Origin: JBDGYE01 sp039584255
GTDB lineage: Bacteria; Gemmatimonadota; Gemmatimonadetes; Palauibacterales; Palauibacteraceae
Reading direction: 5' to 3'
Assembly (NCBI GenBank): GCA_039584255.1
Contig: JBDGYE010000037.1
Coordinates: 1-22,781, forward strand
Length of the DNA stretch: 22,781 nt
Position numbers and translations under genes: made by a program. Numbering within the stretch: the first letter of the stretch is position 1; each line of letters begins with the position of its first letter. Under the pieces are notes generated by a model. It was not told the DNA's origin and searched no databases. It saw only the letters and a program-made list of their open reading frames with translations. Shown here one piece after another: positions 1 to 7,471 of the stretch.

Positions 1-1
1 G

Positions 2-85
2 GTCGACCTCATCCGACGACGCTTCGACTACCAGCTCGGTCTCGCCCGACTCGAGGCCATCCTCGGGACCGAACTGCGGAACTAG
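2..85 (+). CDS. C-terminal fragment of a TolC-like outer membrane efflux protein (partial)
   Basis: Only the last 27 codons and a TAG stop lie in the window; the gene enters from the left edge. The visible peptide contains FDYQLGLARLEAILGTELRN. An aromatic-Asp-Tyr followed by LALARLEALLG-type residues is the usual end of the last periplasmic helix in TolC/OEP-family outer membrane factors, where the protein closes the trimeric efflux duct. That match to a short helical stretch is the only evidence, so the family call is tentative. The gene is convergent with the TonB receptor at 158-2479, and 72 bases separate the two stops. I see no clear hairpin with a T-run in this gap. Confidence 0.5.
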   Translation, partial: VDLIRRRFDYQLGLARLEAILGTELRN

Positions 86-157
86 GCCCGACGGAGAGCC
101 TGATGAACGACGCGGGGCCCGAACCGGCGAGCCCTGGTGCGCGGCCACGTGCGTACG

Positions 158-2479
158 TCAGAAAGAAATGCCGAAACTGAAGTAGAGAATCCGGCCGGGC
201 TCAGGAATCTGGTTACCGGTGAACGGGTTCTTGGAGTTAAGGTGGTTGACGAAGAACTTGTCTCCGACGTTCTGGACTCCGAATCGGAGCAACAGCTGCC
301 GGTGTAGCCGCAGGCCGAATCGCAGGTCGCCGGTCACGTAGCCGTCGGTCGGGGTCTCGCCCCGGGACGTGGCCACCCTGTCCTGACTGTCCACCAGGTC
401 GACCGTGGCCTCTCCATAGAACCGCTGGCCTACCTCCTCATACCTCAGGCCCACCTGGCCTCGCCACGGGATCACGCCCAGCGCAGGCTCGTCCAGCGTC
501 TCGTCCTCACCCCACAGGTAATCGGTCCTGGCCTTTACGGTCCAGTCGCGAGCCACACCCACTGCGGCCGCCGCCTCGATTCCCCAGAATCTCGCGTCCC
601 CGTTGACATACTGGAACACCACGTCGGGTGAGATCGGAAGCTTCTTCTCGAACGCGGTAGGCGTCAGGGTGACGTAGTCGTCGATCTTCCGCCCGAAGAC
701 GTTCGCCTGGACCCACACGCTGGAGAGGGAGCCCTCGAGTCCGACATCGAACTGAGTGCTCCGCTCGGGCTTCAGAGCCGGATTCCCTACGAATTCGGCT
801 GGCATCTGAGCCTTCGAGGCGGGGAAGCGATCCGAGTATCGCTCAGTGGCGTCCGCTGTGCGTACGGCCGAGCCGGCGCCCACGAAGACGTTCCAGTTAG
901 AGCTCACATGAATTCCCAGAGTCAGGGCACCGCTCAGGTTGGTTTCCGTGCCGTCCAGCTCCGTCGAGACGTTCTCGAGGAACCACTGACTGGCCGTATC
1001 GGCACGGGCGTCTACCAGGTCCAGGCGCAACGTGCCGGAGAGATCCGCGATTCCCGAGAAGGCACGGGCGGCCCTCAGAAAGAGCCCTCCGGCCGTGATG
1101 GTAGCGTCCGGCCAGACGAGATCCTCGAGCATGACCATGCCGGTCGCGGCCATCCGGATCTGGCGGACCGCGTTGCGGTTCGACGAGTACACGTCCCCAC
1201 CGAGCTCCAGGTCCCAGCCGCCGCTACGGAAGAGGGCCGCCGCGCGCCCTCCGCCGACCTTGGTCGAGGTGTTGACCCGGATGTCATTCATCGCTGCGCT
1301 GGGCTTCTCGCGGTTGGACATTCCGTGGTCGACCTCGTTGTAGTAGGCCATCACATCCAGTCCTCGGAACCTGGTACGTCCCTCGACCAGCCAGCGCCCG
1401 GACACGTTCCACGTTTCGAAGAATTCGGCGTCGAGGATCCGGCCCGGGTAGTCGATCGGGCCCTGTTCCTGGTATCCGCCGCCGAGCACCAGGCGGCTGC
1501 CTGTACCGGTCGCGAGACCGATCTTCCCGCGCAGCTCCCAGCTCTCGTACTTGGCAGGCACGACGTCGCCGTTCCCGTCCTTGTAGTCGTCGCCCTCGCG
1601 GTACGCACCGAAGCCCCAATACGACAGGGCTCCGCTGCGCCCCAGTACTCCGGCGGATGTCTCGAAGCCCTTCACGTTCGTGTCGTATCCGGCGGTGAGA
1701 TTGCCGTGGAGCGGACCCTGGCGCTCGGGCGGAAGCGACTCCGTTTCGATCCGGATCGCGCTGAGATTCCCCGCGCCCCACGTAAGAGCGTACGGACCCT
1801 TCACCACCTCGATGCTCCGGAAAGCCAGGGGATCGACATGCGTGAGCGGTGAGTCCATCCGGGCGGGCCCGGCCGGAAAGCGCCGCTCGCCGTCCACGTA
1901 GGATCCCACTTCCGTCTCTACGAGCGCCTGGACGTTCGGATCGAGTCCCAGAGCTCCGCGCCGTGCCGCGTCCACCCCCGAGACCTGCCTGAGAAGCTCG
2001 CCGGGGTCGCGGGGATTCGCCTCGCGTACCGCCTCCTGCTCCAGGCGGCTCTGCCGGCGCAGATCGGGACGCAGGACGGACACGGTTATGCCCGGCATCT
2101 GAATGGGCTCGACCTCGAGCGGCACTTCGATGCTGGTCGTTTCGCCGGTGCCGACCGTCACCGTGAGAACCCTCGGCTGGAAGCCGATGGCCGTCACGCG
2201 CACCGCCTGCTCTCCCGGAGCCAGACGCGGGAGGTGGAACCTTCCGTCGGCGTTAGTCGTGACCCGAGCGCCGCTCCCCGCGGCCTCCACCAGCGCTGAA
2301 ACCAGTGGTTCGCCGGAGTTGGAGGCGACCACGCGGCCGACGACATCTCCCGTTCCCTGGGCGACAGCGCCCGCCGGAGCCAGGAACAGGAGTCCGAACA
2401 CGAGCACAGCCCAACGATCGGCTCTTCGGCCCGTCCGTCTTCCACTACGGCCCCTCTTCTTCAAGGCTCCACACTGCAT
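158..2479 (-). CDS. TonB-dependent outer membrane receptor, OprC/NosA-like (copper?)
   Basis: Predicted 773 aa, outer-membrane transport using TonB energy. The chosen ATG has a strong GGAGG 10 bases upstream and is followed by basic residues and a hydrophobic stretch (about 22-41, ending in AVAQ), a typical signal peptide. The open frame continues upstream to 2662, but that extension has no signal-like character. Residues 43-125 resemble a carboxypeptidase-regulatory-like beta sandwich (VVGRVV...GEPL...TNADGRF). Residues 126-235 form the plug, with LLRQVSGVD, YVDGERR and VVKGPYALTWG. The beta barrel follows and ends in Phe, as outer membrane barrels do. The plug motif ARMDSP (Met188) resembles NRMDPP of the copper receptors OprC/NosA, but the Cys four residues earlier in OprC is Gly here. 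The substrate is therefore inferred, not shown. It is 107 bases downstream of a Cys/His-rich secreted protein, probably in the same transcript. Confidence 0.88.
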   Translation of the reverse strand: MQCGALKKRGRSGRRTGRRADRWAVLVFGLLFLAPAGAVAQGTGDVVGRVVASNSGEPLVSALVEAAGSGARVTTNADGRFHLPRLAPGEQAVRVTAIGFQPRVLTVTVGTGETTSIEVPLEVEPIQMPGITVSVLRPDLRRQSRLEQEAVREANPRDPGELLRQVSGVDAARRGALGLDPNVQALVETEVGSYVDGERRFPAGPARMDSPLTHVDPLAFRSIEVVKGPYALTWGAGNLSAIRIETESLPPERQGPLHGNLTAGYDTNVKGFETSAGVLGRSGALSYWGFGAYREGDDYKDGNGDVVPAKYESWELRGKIGLATGTGSRLVLGGGYQEQGPIDYPGRILDAEFFETWNVSGRWLVEGRTRFRGLDVMAYYNEVDHGMSNREKPSAAMNDIRVNTSTKVGGGRAAALFRSGGWDLELGGDVYSSNRNAVRQIRMAATGMVMLEDLVWPDATITAGGLFLRAARAFSGIADLSGTLRLDLVDARADTASQWFLENVSTELDGTETNLSGALTLGIHVSSNWNVFVGAGSAVRTADATERYSDRFPASKAQMPAEFVGNPALKPERSTQFDVGLEGSLSSVWVQANVFGRKIDDYVTLTPTAFEKKLPISPDVVFQYVNGDARFWGIEAAAAVGVARDWTVKARTDYLWGEDETLDEPALGVIPWRGQVGLRYEEVGQRFYGEATVDLVDSQDRVATSRGETPTDGYVTGDLRFGLRLHRQLLLRFGVQNVGDKFFVNHLNSKNPFTGNQIPEPGRILYFSFGISF

Positions 2480-2586
2480 TCGGCTTCTCCCTCCAGGTCC
2501 CGGGATCGGCAGACACGGCACAAGGACTTGCGCGCATACGAGCGCGGCCGCCGGTCCATCAAGTGAAGCGGACTGCTGAGTCTGGA

Positions 2587-2991
2587 TCAGGTCGGAGAGG
2601 GAGGCGCGTTTGCAAGAGGAAGGTGAAGCTGGTCCGCCACCTGGAGTTCGGGCTCGGGCCACGGTACGGTCGCCTCAACCCGTGTATCGAGCGAGGAGAG
2701 GAAAGGAGTCCTGGCCAGGATCCCTGCCCAACTTTGACTCGAGCAGCAGGTTGTCAGGCAGTTGCAGTCGCCATGTCGGACGGGATCGTGGTGTGGCTGC
2801 TGGTCAGCGTACGCCGCCGCGTCGACGGTTTCCTGCTGGGCGGAGAAGGGGATATGGCCCTCGATGGCGGCTGCTCTGTGACCGTCCTCCGACGGGTCCG
2901 GGCCGTGGTGAGGGCAAACGCGCACGCCGGCGGCACCCGCGGCTGCGCTCAGGAGGAGCGGCAGAACGAGCGCGGCACCTAAACCTCTCAT
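2587..2991 (-). CDS. Small secreted Cys/His-rich protein, possible metal-binding partner of the TonB receptor
   Basis: Predicted 134 aa. It opens with a signal peptide (about 1-22, MRGLGAALVLPLLLSAAAGA). The mature part begins with VCPHH (Cys26, His28, His29). It continues with several His residues (HRAAAIEGH, QPHHDPVRHGD) and a Cys cluster CNCLTTCC (Cys76, 78, 82, 83), then a Pro-rich tail ending LPLANAPPSP. This Cys/His spacing recalls DUF2946-type small proteins encoded next to copper TonB receptors; that link is from memory of such loci and no search was run. An ATG 39 bases upstream (3030) is in frame. However, it would sit almost on the predicted transcription start of the TTGACA promoter at 3036-3064, and the 2991 ATG gives a cleaner signal peptide. 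No strong ribosome binding site is seen for either. Periplasmic metal binding or sensing is an inference. Confidence 0.65.
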   Translation of the reverse strand: MRGLGAALVLPLLLSAAAGAAGVRVCPHHGPDPSEDGHRAAAIEGHIPFSAQQETVDAAAYADQQPHHDPVRHGDCNCLTTCCSSQSWAGILARTPFLSSLDTRVEATVPWPEPELQVADQLHLPLANAPPSPT

Positions 2992-3035
2992 CCGCAAATG
3001 CTTCGCCCGGTTTAGCCCGACGAAAAACATGCCCG

Positions 3036-3064
3036 AATGTGACTGGAGGCTCAGTGGATGTCAA
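3036..3064 (-). promoter_or_regulatory. Candidate sigma-70 promoter for the Cys/His-rich protein and TonB receptor
   Basis: Read on the minus strand there is a perfect TTGACA (3059-3064), then a 17-base spacer and CACATT (3036-3041) as a weak -10. It lies between the stop of the polyphosphate kinase gene and the small Cys/His-rich gene, which fits independent transcription of the latter and the receptor. The -10 matches only three of six consensus positions. Confidence 0.4.
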
Positions 3065-3080
3065 ACTTGGCCCGCGGGAG

Positions 3081-3962
3081 CTACTCCTCCGCCCTGCCCA
3101 CGAGCTGCTTCCGCAGCTCCAGCAGCTCCAACCGGTCCTCCGGGCTGACGGTGGGGTAGCTGAGCCCCAACCGCTCTAGGCTTCGGCAGATGATGTCGGC
3201 CACCGTCAGACGCATGAAAGGCTTGTCGTCAGCGGGTACGGCGTACCATGGAGCCCACGGGCGGGAGGTGGCGTTGAGGGCCTCCTCGTAGGCTCGCATG
3301 TACTCGTCCCAGTGCCTGCTCTCCTCCACGTCCCCGGCGGAGAACTTCCAGTTCTTCTCGGGCTCATCGATTCGGGCGAGGAACCGTCGGCGCTGCTCGG
3401 GGCGCGAGATGTTGAGCCAGAACTTCAGGATCACCGTCCCGTTCCGGGCCAGGTGCTTCTCGTGGTCGCAGATCGACTCGAAGCGGTCCGCCCAGATGCG
3501 CTCCGGATCGATGGGCCAGGGCAGGCGCTGGCCGTCCAGGATGCCACGGTGCACCCTCACCACGAGCACCTCTTCGTAGTAGCTGCGGTTGAAGATCCCG
3601 ATGCGGCCCCGCTCCGGCAGGCGAACGGCCGTGCGCCAAAGGAAATCATGATCGAGTTCCTGGTGCGTCGGACGCTTGAACGAGAATACCTGGCAACCGG
3701 CGGGGTTTATGCCGCTCATGACCGCCCGGATCGTGCTGTCCTTCCCCGCCGCGTCCATGGCCTGAAACACCAGGAGCACCGCGAATCGATCCTTCGCGTA
3801 CAACATGCGCTGGAGCTCGCGCAGCTCGTCGATCGTGTCCCGGAGACGCTGTCTCGCCTTCTTTCCGGACAGGCTGTCTTCCGGTGGCCGGGTCGCCGCG
3901 CGCTCCACCTGGAACGCGTCGTCGAACGGAACCAGGTAGGGACTGTGGACCGCTTCGAACAT
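3081..3962 (-). CDS. ppk2: Polyphosphate kinase 2 family (polyphosphate:nucleotide phosphotransferase)
   Basis: Predicted 293 aa, the usual length of one-domain PPK2 enzymes. These cytoplasmic enzymes move phosphate between inorganic polyphosphate and nucleoside mono- or diphosphates. The Walker A motif is QAMDAAGKDST (67-77) and is followed by MSGINPAGCQVFSFKRPT. The Walker B region is IGIFNRSYYEEVLVVRVH (121-138). The Arg-rich lid RPEQRRRFLARID lies at 187-199, followed by EPEKNWKFSAGD and the C-terminal APWYAVPADDK. The whole layout matches the polyP:nucleotide phosphotransferase branch (TIGR03709-like). Nucleotide preference (AMP, ADP or both) cannot be read from sequence. The ATG has AGGGAGA just upstream. 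The gene is divergent from the copper monooxygenase across a 207-base gap, with a candidate promoter at 4004-4032. No PPK1 or exopolyphosphatase gene lies nearby. Confidence 0.95.
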   Translation of the reverse strand: MFEAVHSPYLVPFDDAFQVERAATRPPEDSLSGKKARQRLRDTIDELRELQRMLYAKDRFAVLLVFQAMDAAGKDSTIRAVMSGINPAGCQVFSFKRPTHQELDHDFLWRTAVRLPERGRIGIFNRSYYEEVLVVRVHRGILDGQRLPWPIDPERIWADRFESICDHEKHLARNGTVILKFWLNISRPEQRRRFLARIDEPEKNWKFSAGDVEESRHWDEYMRAYEEALNATSRPWAPWYAVPADDKPFMRLTVADIICRSLERLGLSYPTVSPEDRLELLELRKQLVGRAEE

Positions 3963-4003
3963 CCCATTCTCCCTTCGCGCCGTGGGCCGAGCTACCGCTC
4001 GGG

Positions 4004-4032
4004 ATCATACAGCAGAAGGCGGGACCGACCAA
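4004..4032 (-). promoter_or_regulatory. Candidate promoter of the PPK2 gene
   Basis: On the minus strand TTGGTC (4027-4032) and TATGAT (4004-4009) are separated by 17 bases. The -10 matches five of six consensus positions and the -35 three. The distance to the PPK2 ATG at 3962 leaves a leader of about 35 bases. The rest of the 3963-4169 gap shows no obvious plus-strand promoter for the divergent gene. Confidence 0.45.
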
Positions 4033-4169
4033 CCGGGGGACCGCCTCCGCACCGGCAGGCCCATCGCTCACCGAGCCACATGATGCGTGCGCCGACTCTA
4101 TGTAGCGCGCGGCGGCTCCGGCAACGCCGATTCGCGTGTGCTAGCCGAAGCGCCTATTCTCAGCTTCGT

Positions 4170-5594
4170 ATGCGTCCTCCCCGCATCACAGAGGATCCGG
4201 TTCGCCGACAGCGCAAGACGCGGCGGCTATGCTGGCTCGCAGCCCTCGTGACGCTTCTTGTGGCGGGCTGCGGCCAACCATCAGCCGAACCGGGTTCGGG
4301 TGAGGTGTCCCCCCCTACTTTCGCTGGCGAGGTGGCCTCGGTCGTTCACACCAACTGCGCCCCGTGCCACCGACCCGGTCATCCCGGCCCGTTCTCTCTC
4401 CTTACGTACGAGGACGTCAGCTCTCGGGCCCAGCGCATAAAGGAGGTGACGGCGAGCCGGTACATGCCGCCCTGGCCTGCCGATCCGACCTACACGCGGT
4501 TCCGAGACGAGAAGATCCTCACCCAGGAAGAAATCGATCTCATCGGCGCCTGGGCTGACGCCGGCGCTCCGGGGGGGGATCTGGAGTCCCTTGCTCCTCC
4601 ACCCGAGTTCCCGCTGGGCTCTCAGCTGGCGGAGCCGGACCTCGTGGTGGAGATGCCGGAGCCGTTCCAGATTCGTGGAGACAGCACGGACCGGTTCACG
4701 ATCGTGCGGATCCCGTTCGAGTTCCCCGTCGATACGTTCGTCCGGGTGGTCGAGTTCGTGCCTGGTAACAGGGCTCTCGTCCACCACATGAACGGCCACC
4801 TGATCACGTACGAGGAAGGGAAGAAGAGCAGTCTTTACGAAGGTGCCGTCTTCCTCGAGGATGCCGTACACAACCAGGACAAACTGGAGAGCCTGAACCT
4901 CCTGAACGATGACGGCTCCTTCGCGCCCCTGAGGCTGAACCTGGTCAACTACCTGCCGGGGGTGCAGCCCGCGCCGTATCCCGAGGGCATCGCTTACTAC
5001 TTTCCCTTGAGCAAGAAGAACATCCTGCTCGTGAATGACATCCACTACGGTCCGAGCACGGTCGATACGTTCGACGTGTCTCGGTTCAACTTCTTCTTCG
5101 GGCCGGCGCCCCGCCGGGAGGTGAACGAGTTCCTGCTCGGCACCCACGGCATCGCGCCCGTCCAGCCGGAGCTGATCATTCCTGCGGACTCGGTGAAGAA
5201 GTTCCGGATCGAGTACCGCATCCCCATCGACATCTCGGTGCTCACCTTGAACCCTCACATGCATCTGCTGGGCAAGGACTACAAGGCCTACGCGGTCACG
5301 CAGCTGTACGAAACGATTCCCCTGATTCGGATCAAGCGCTGGCAGTTCCGTTGGCAGTACTTCTACACGTTCAAGAACATGGTGCGGATACCCGCCGGGT
5401 CCCTGTTAGTCGTCGAAGCCACGTACGACAATACCTCCAACAACCCCCACAACCCGTTCGACCCCCCTCGGATCGTGCGCGACCACGAGGGAAGCATGAA
5501 GAGCACGGACGAGATGCTACAGCTCATTGTCTCGTGGACTCCGTACATGCCGGGAGACGAGAACGTCAGCCTCGAAGACGTCCGGTTCGAATAG
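4170..5594 (+). CDS. Lipoprotein joining a CxxCH cytochrome domain to a PHM-like type II copper monooxygenase fold
   Basis: Predicted 474 aa. A lipoprotein signal ends in LLVAGC with Cys34 as the lipid-modified residue, so the protein is probably membrane-anchored outside the cytoplasm. Heme-binding CAPCH lies at 63-67 and a likely axial Met in RYMPPW about 35 residues later. The larger C-terminal part resembles the ascorbate-dependent copper monooxygenase fold (PHM/dopamine beta-hydroxylase). The two copper sites are recognisable: His205-His206 in LVHHMNGH and His292 in NDIHYG for CuH, His363/His365 in NPHMHLLG and Met449 in DEML for CuM. An oxidative role with electrons arriving through the heme is an inference, and the substrate is unknown. 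The frame is open far upstream (to 3312), but that part is antisense to ppk2. The ATG at 4170 is chosen because it gives a proper lipoprotein signal, although no Shine-Dalgarno sequence is evident. It is the only complete plus-strand gene in the window. Confidence 0.85.
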   Translation: MRPPRITEDPVRRQRKTRRLCWLAALVTLLVAGCGQPSAEPGSGEVSPPTFAGEVASVVHTNCAPCHRPGHPGPFSLLTYEDVSSRAQRIKEVTASRYMPPWPADPTYTRFRDEKILTQEEIDLIGAWADAGAPGGDLESLAPPPEFPLGSQLAEPDLVVEMPEPFQIRGDSTDRFTIVRIPFEFPVDTFVRVVEFVPGNRALVHHMNGHLITYEEGKKSSLYEGAVFLEDAVHNQDKLESLNLLNDDGSFAPLRLNLVNYLPGVQPAPYPEGIAYYFPLSKKNILLVNDIHYGPSTVDTFDVSRFNFFFGPAPRREVNEFLLGTHGIAPVQPELIIPADSVKKFRIEYRIPIDISVLTLNPHMHLLGKDYKAYAVTQLYETIPLIRIKRWQFRWQYFYTFKNMVRIPAGSLLVVEATYDNTSNNPHNPFDPPRIVRDHEGSMKSTDEMLQLIVSWTPYMPGDENVSLEDVRFE

Positions 5595-5636
5595 GCCGCG
5601 GTCTGGTGATCCCTGGTCTCGATCCGGATGAGAGAC

Positions 5637-7322
5637 TCACTCCCCAGGTTCAAACCAAACCGTTTCGAACAGCAGGCGACCGGCCGGATCCACGGTGATC
5701 TCGGCGCCCTCGGGAACCGATAGCGTTGCCTCCTCGAGGCCCACCGGGAGGACGATCACCCGGTTGCCGACCCGCAGCTCGACAGGAATCGGCTCAGGCA
5801 GCTCAGGGAAGCCCTCCCACCGCATCCTGACCCCCTCCGCAACCCGATTCAGGCGCAGCCGCGGGACCCCCTCCCGGCGGAGGTAGGCCTCGAAGAACCA
5901 GCCCAGACTTCGGCCCGAGATCTGTTCGGCCAGCGCCTGGAACTCATCGGTGGAAACGAAGCGGCAGGCGCAGCCTCCGCGGACGTCCTCCGGTTTGGGG
6001 CTCGGATAGGTCCAACGCCTCAGCAGAGTGAAAAACGCTTCCTCGCCGATCAGCGTTCGCAGTGTGTGCAGCGCCCAGGCGCCCTTCCAGTAGAGGTCGC
6101 GGCTGTACGCGTCCCCGGCGGTGATCGCATGACGTGGAGCTACCGGCTTGGCGTGATCGAGCCTCGAGCGGAAGGTGGTCAGCAGCTCCGCCGCCTTGTC
6201 CTTTCCAAGGCGCGACTCCGCGTACAGGACCTGGGCGTACTGCGCGAATCCCTCGTTCAGCCAGAGGTCCCGGAAGTCGTGCGGGGTGAGCAGGTTGCCG
6301 AACCACTCATGCGCCAGCTCGTGCTGGTGCAAGGCATCGAAGCCCCAGTCGATCCCTCCCATGGCGTCGTTCCTGAACTCCGCACCGTAGGCGATGATCG
6401 TCTGGTGCTCCATTCCGAGGTAGTTGGTCTGGGCGATCCCGTACTTGTCGGACTGGAACGGGTACGGCCCCAGCAAATCCTCCAGGTGGCGCATGTGATC
6501 CAGAAACTCCGGCATGGCCTCTGCCGCCCGGTCCCGCGACTCGGGAAGCACCCAGAACGTTACCGGCACGGAAGCGCCGCTCACGCTCTCGAAGCTCGAC
6601 TGCACCTCGACGTACGGTGCCACGTTGAGGCTCACTCCGTAGTTGTTGATGGGAGTGGAGACGAGCCAGTCGAAGGTCCGGGTCCCGTCGGCGTTGCCCC
6701 TTACGCCGAGCCTCCTGCCGTTGGACACGGCGGTCAGATTGCTCGGAACCGTGAGGTGCAGGGCCATGGAATCCGGCTCGTCGGACGGGTGGTCCTTCAC
6801 CGGCCACCAGATGTCGGCGCCCGGGATCTCGCAGTTCACGGTGATCCACGGCTGCCCGTCCGGCGTGCTTCCCCAGATGAATGAGCCGAAGCTCCCTTCG
6901 GGCGCCGAGAGCGGTTTGCCGGCGTAGGAAACCGTCACCGCCAGATCCTCGCCGGGCTGGCGCGTGCGGCGGAGCCCGATCCACAGCTCCCCCGTCCGCC
7001 GCTCGAAGGTGGCTTCGGCCGCTCCGCCATCCGGCCCCTCTCCAGCCACGGCGATCGTCTCCACCGCCAGACGGGGGTCCAGGTTGAGCACTACTCGCTC
7101 GAGCGGGTGGACCACTTTCGCACGCATGGTGAGAACGCCCTCGAGGGCGCTGTCGGCCGGGTACAGACGTAGCGCCAGGTCGTAGAAGCGCACGTCGTAG
7201 GCAGCCTGCTCCGGCAGGAGGAAACCGCCCGAGGATTCAGGTATTGTCTGAGGGGCGAGTGGCCCAACAGCCAACGTGGTGAGGGGCAGCCATCCGAGCA
7301 GGACGGGAAACCGTGGCTTCAT
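5637..7322 (-). CDS. Secreted M1-family zinc metallopeptidase (aminopeptidase-like)
   Basis: Predicted 561 aa. The ATG is preceded by GGAGG at good spacing and begins a signal peptide (MKPRFPVLLGWLPLTTLAVG). An in-frame ATG at 7370 is upstream of this signal and less likely. The zinc site is HELAH (334-338) with the third ligand Glu357 in NEGFAQY, the HEXXH-X18-E arrangement of gluzincin family M1. The beta-sandwich N-terminal domain and the following DLYWKGAWALHTLR segment also fit. The substrate-anchoring motif, GxMEN in classical M1 aminopeptidases, reads GMEH (303-306), so exopeptidase specificity may be altered. The protein lacks the long helical C-terminal domain of PepN-type enzymes, as is common in shorter exported bacterial M1 enzymes. 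It is convergent with the copper monooxygenase across 42 bases. A perfect inverted repeat 87 bases upstream of the start may be a control site. Confidence 0.92.
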   Translation of the reverse strand: MKPRFPVLLGWLPLTTLAVGPLAPQTIPESSGGFLLPEQAAYDVRFYDLALRLYPADSALEGVLTMRAKVVHPLERVVLNLDPRLAVETIAVAGEGPDGGAAEATFERRTGELWIGLRRTRQPGEDLAVTVSYAGKPLSAPEGSFGSFIWGSTPDGQPWITVNCEIPGADIWWPVKDHPSDEPDSMALHLTVPSNLTAVSNGRRLGVRGNADGTRTFDWLVSTPINNYGVSLNVAPYVEVQSSFESVSGASVPVTFWVLPESRDRAAEAMPEFLDHMRHLEDLLGPYPFQSDKYGIAQTNYLGMEHQTIIAYGAEFRNDAMGGIDWGFDALHQHELAHEWFGNLLTPHDFRDLWLNEGFAQYAQVLYAESRLGKDKAAELLTTFRSRLDHAKPVAPRHAITAGDAYSRDLYWKGAWALHTLRTLIGEEAFFTLLRRWTYPSPKPEDVRGGCACRFVSTDEFQALAEQISGRSLGWFFEAYLRREGVPRLRLNRVAEGVRMRWEGFPELPEPIPVELRVGNRVIVLPVGLEEATLSVPEGAEITVDPAGRLLFETVWFEPGE

Positions 7323-7408
7323 CTTTCTACCTCCGGAGCGGGCCCAGCGCAGTCGGGCGGCCGGGAGCACTCGGCATGATCACGGTTCTGGAAGCCGCCG
7401 AAGCATCG

Positions 7409-7426
7409 CTTTACGTTGTCGTAAAG
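7409..7426. promoter_or_regulatory. Perfect inverted repeat upstream of the M1 peptidase, possible operator
   Basis: CTTTACG, a 4-base TTGT spacer and CGTAAAG form a perfect 7-bp inverted repeat in the 149-base gap between the M1 peptidase start and the stop of the GTPase-like gene. It is AT-richer than the surroundings. It lacks a following T-run, which favours a dimeric-repressor operator over an intrinsic terminator. A BlaI/MecI-type box is one guess from the general shape; no such regulator gene is in the window. Confidence 0.35.
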
Positions 7427-7471
7427 TGCCCTGTTTTGCTTACTGACATAGCTAGTGCCCGGCGCAGCGCG

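Noticed and set aside
2480..2662. N-terminal extension of the TonB receptor frame
   Set aside because: It overlaps the end of the Cys/His-rich gene, lacks signal-peptide character, and the ATG at 2479 has a strong ribosome binding site.
3312..4169. N-terminal extension of the copper monooxygenase frame
   Set aside because: It is antisense to ppk2 and would place the lipoprotein signal in the middle of the protein.
4571..4578. Run of eight G as a possible frameshift site in the copper monooxygenase
   Set aside because: The reading frame continues through it with family-consistent sequence on both sides; no frame change is needed.
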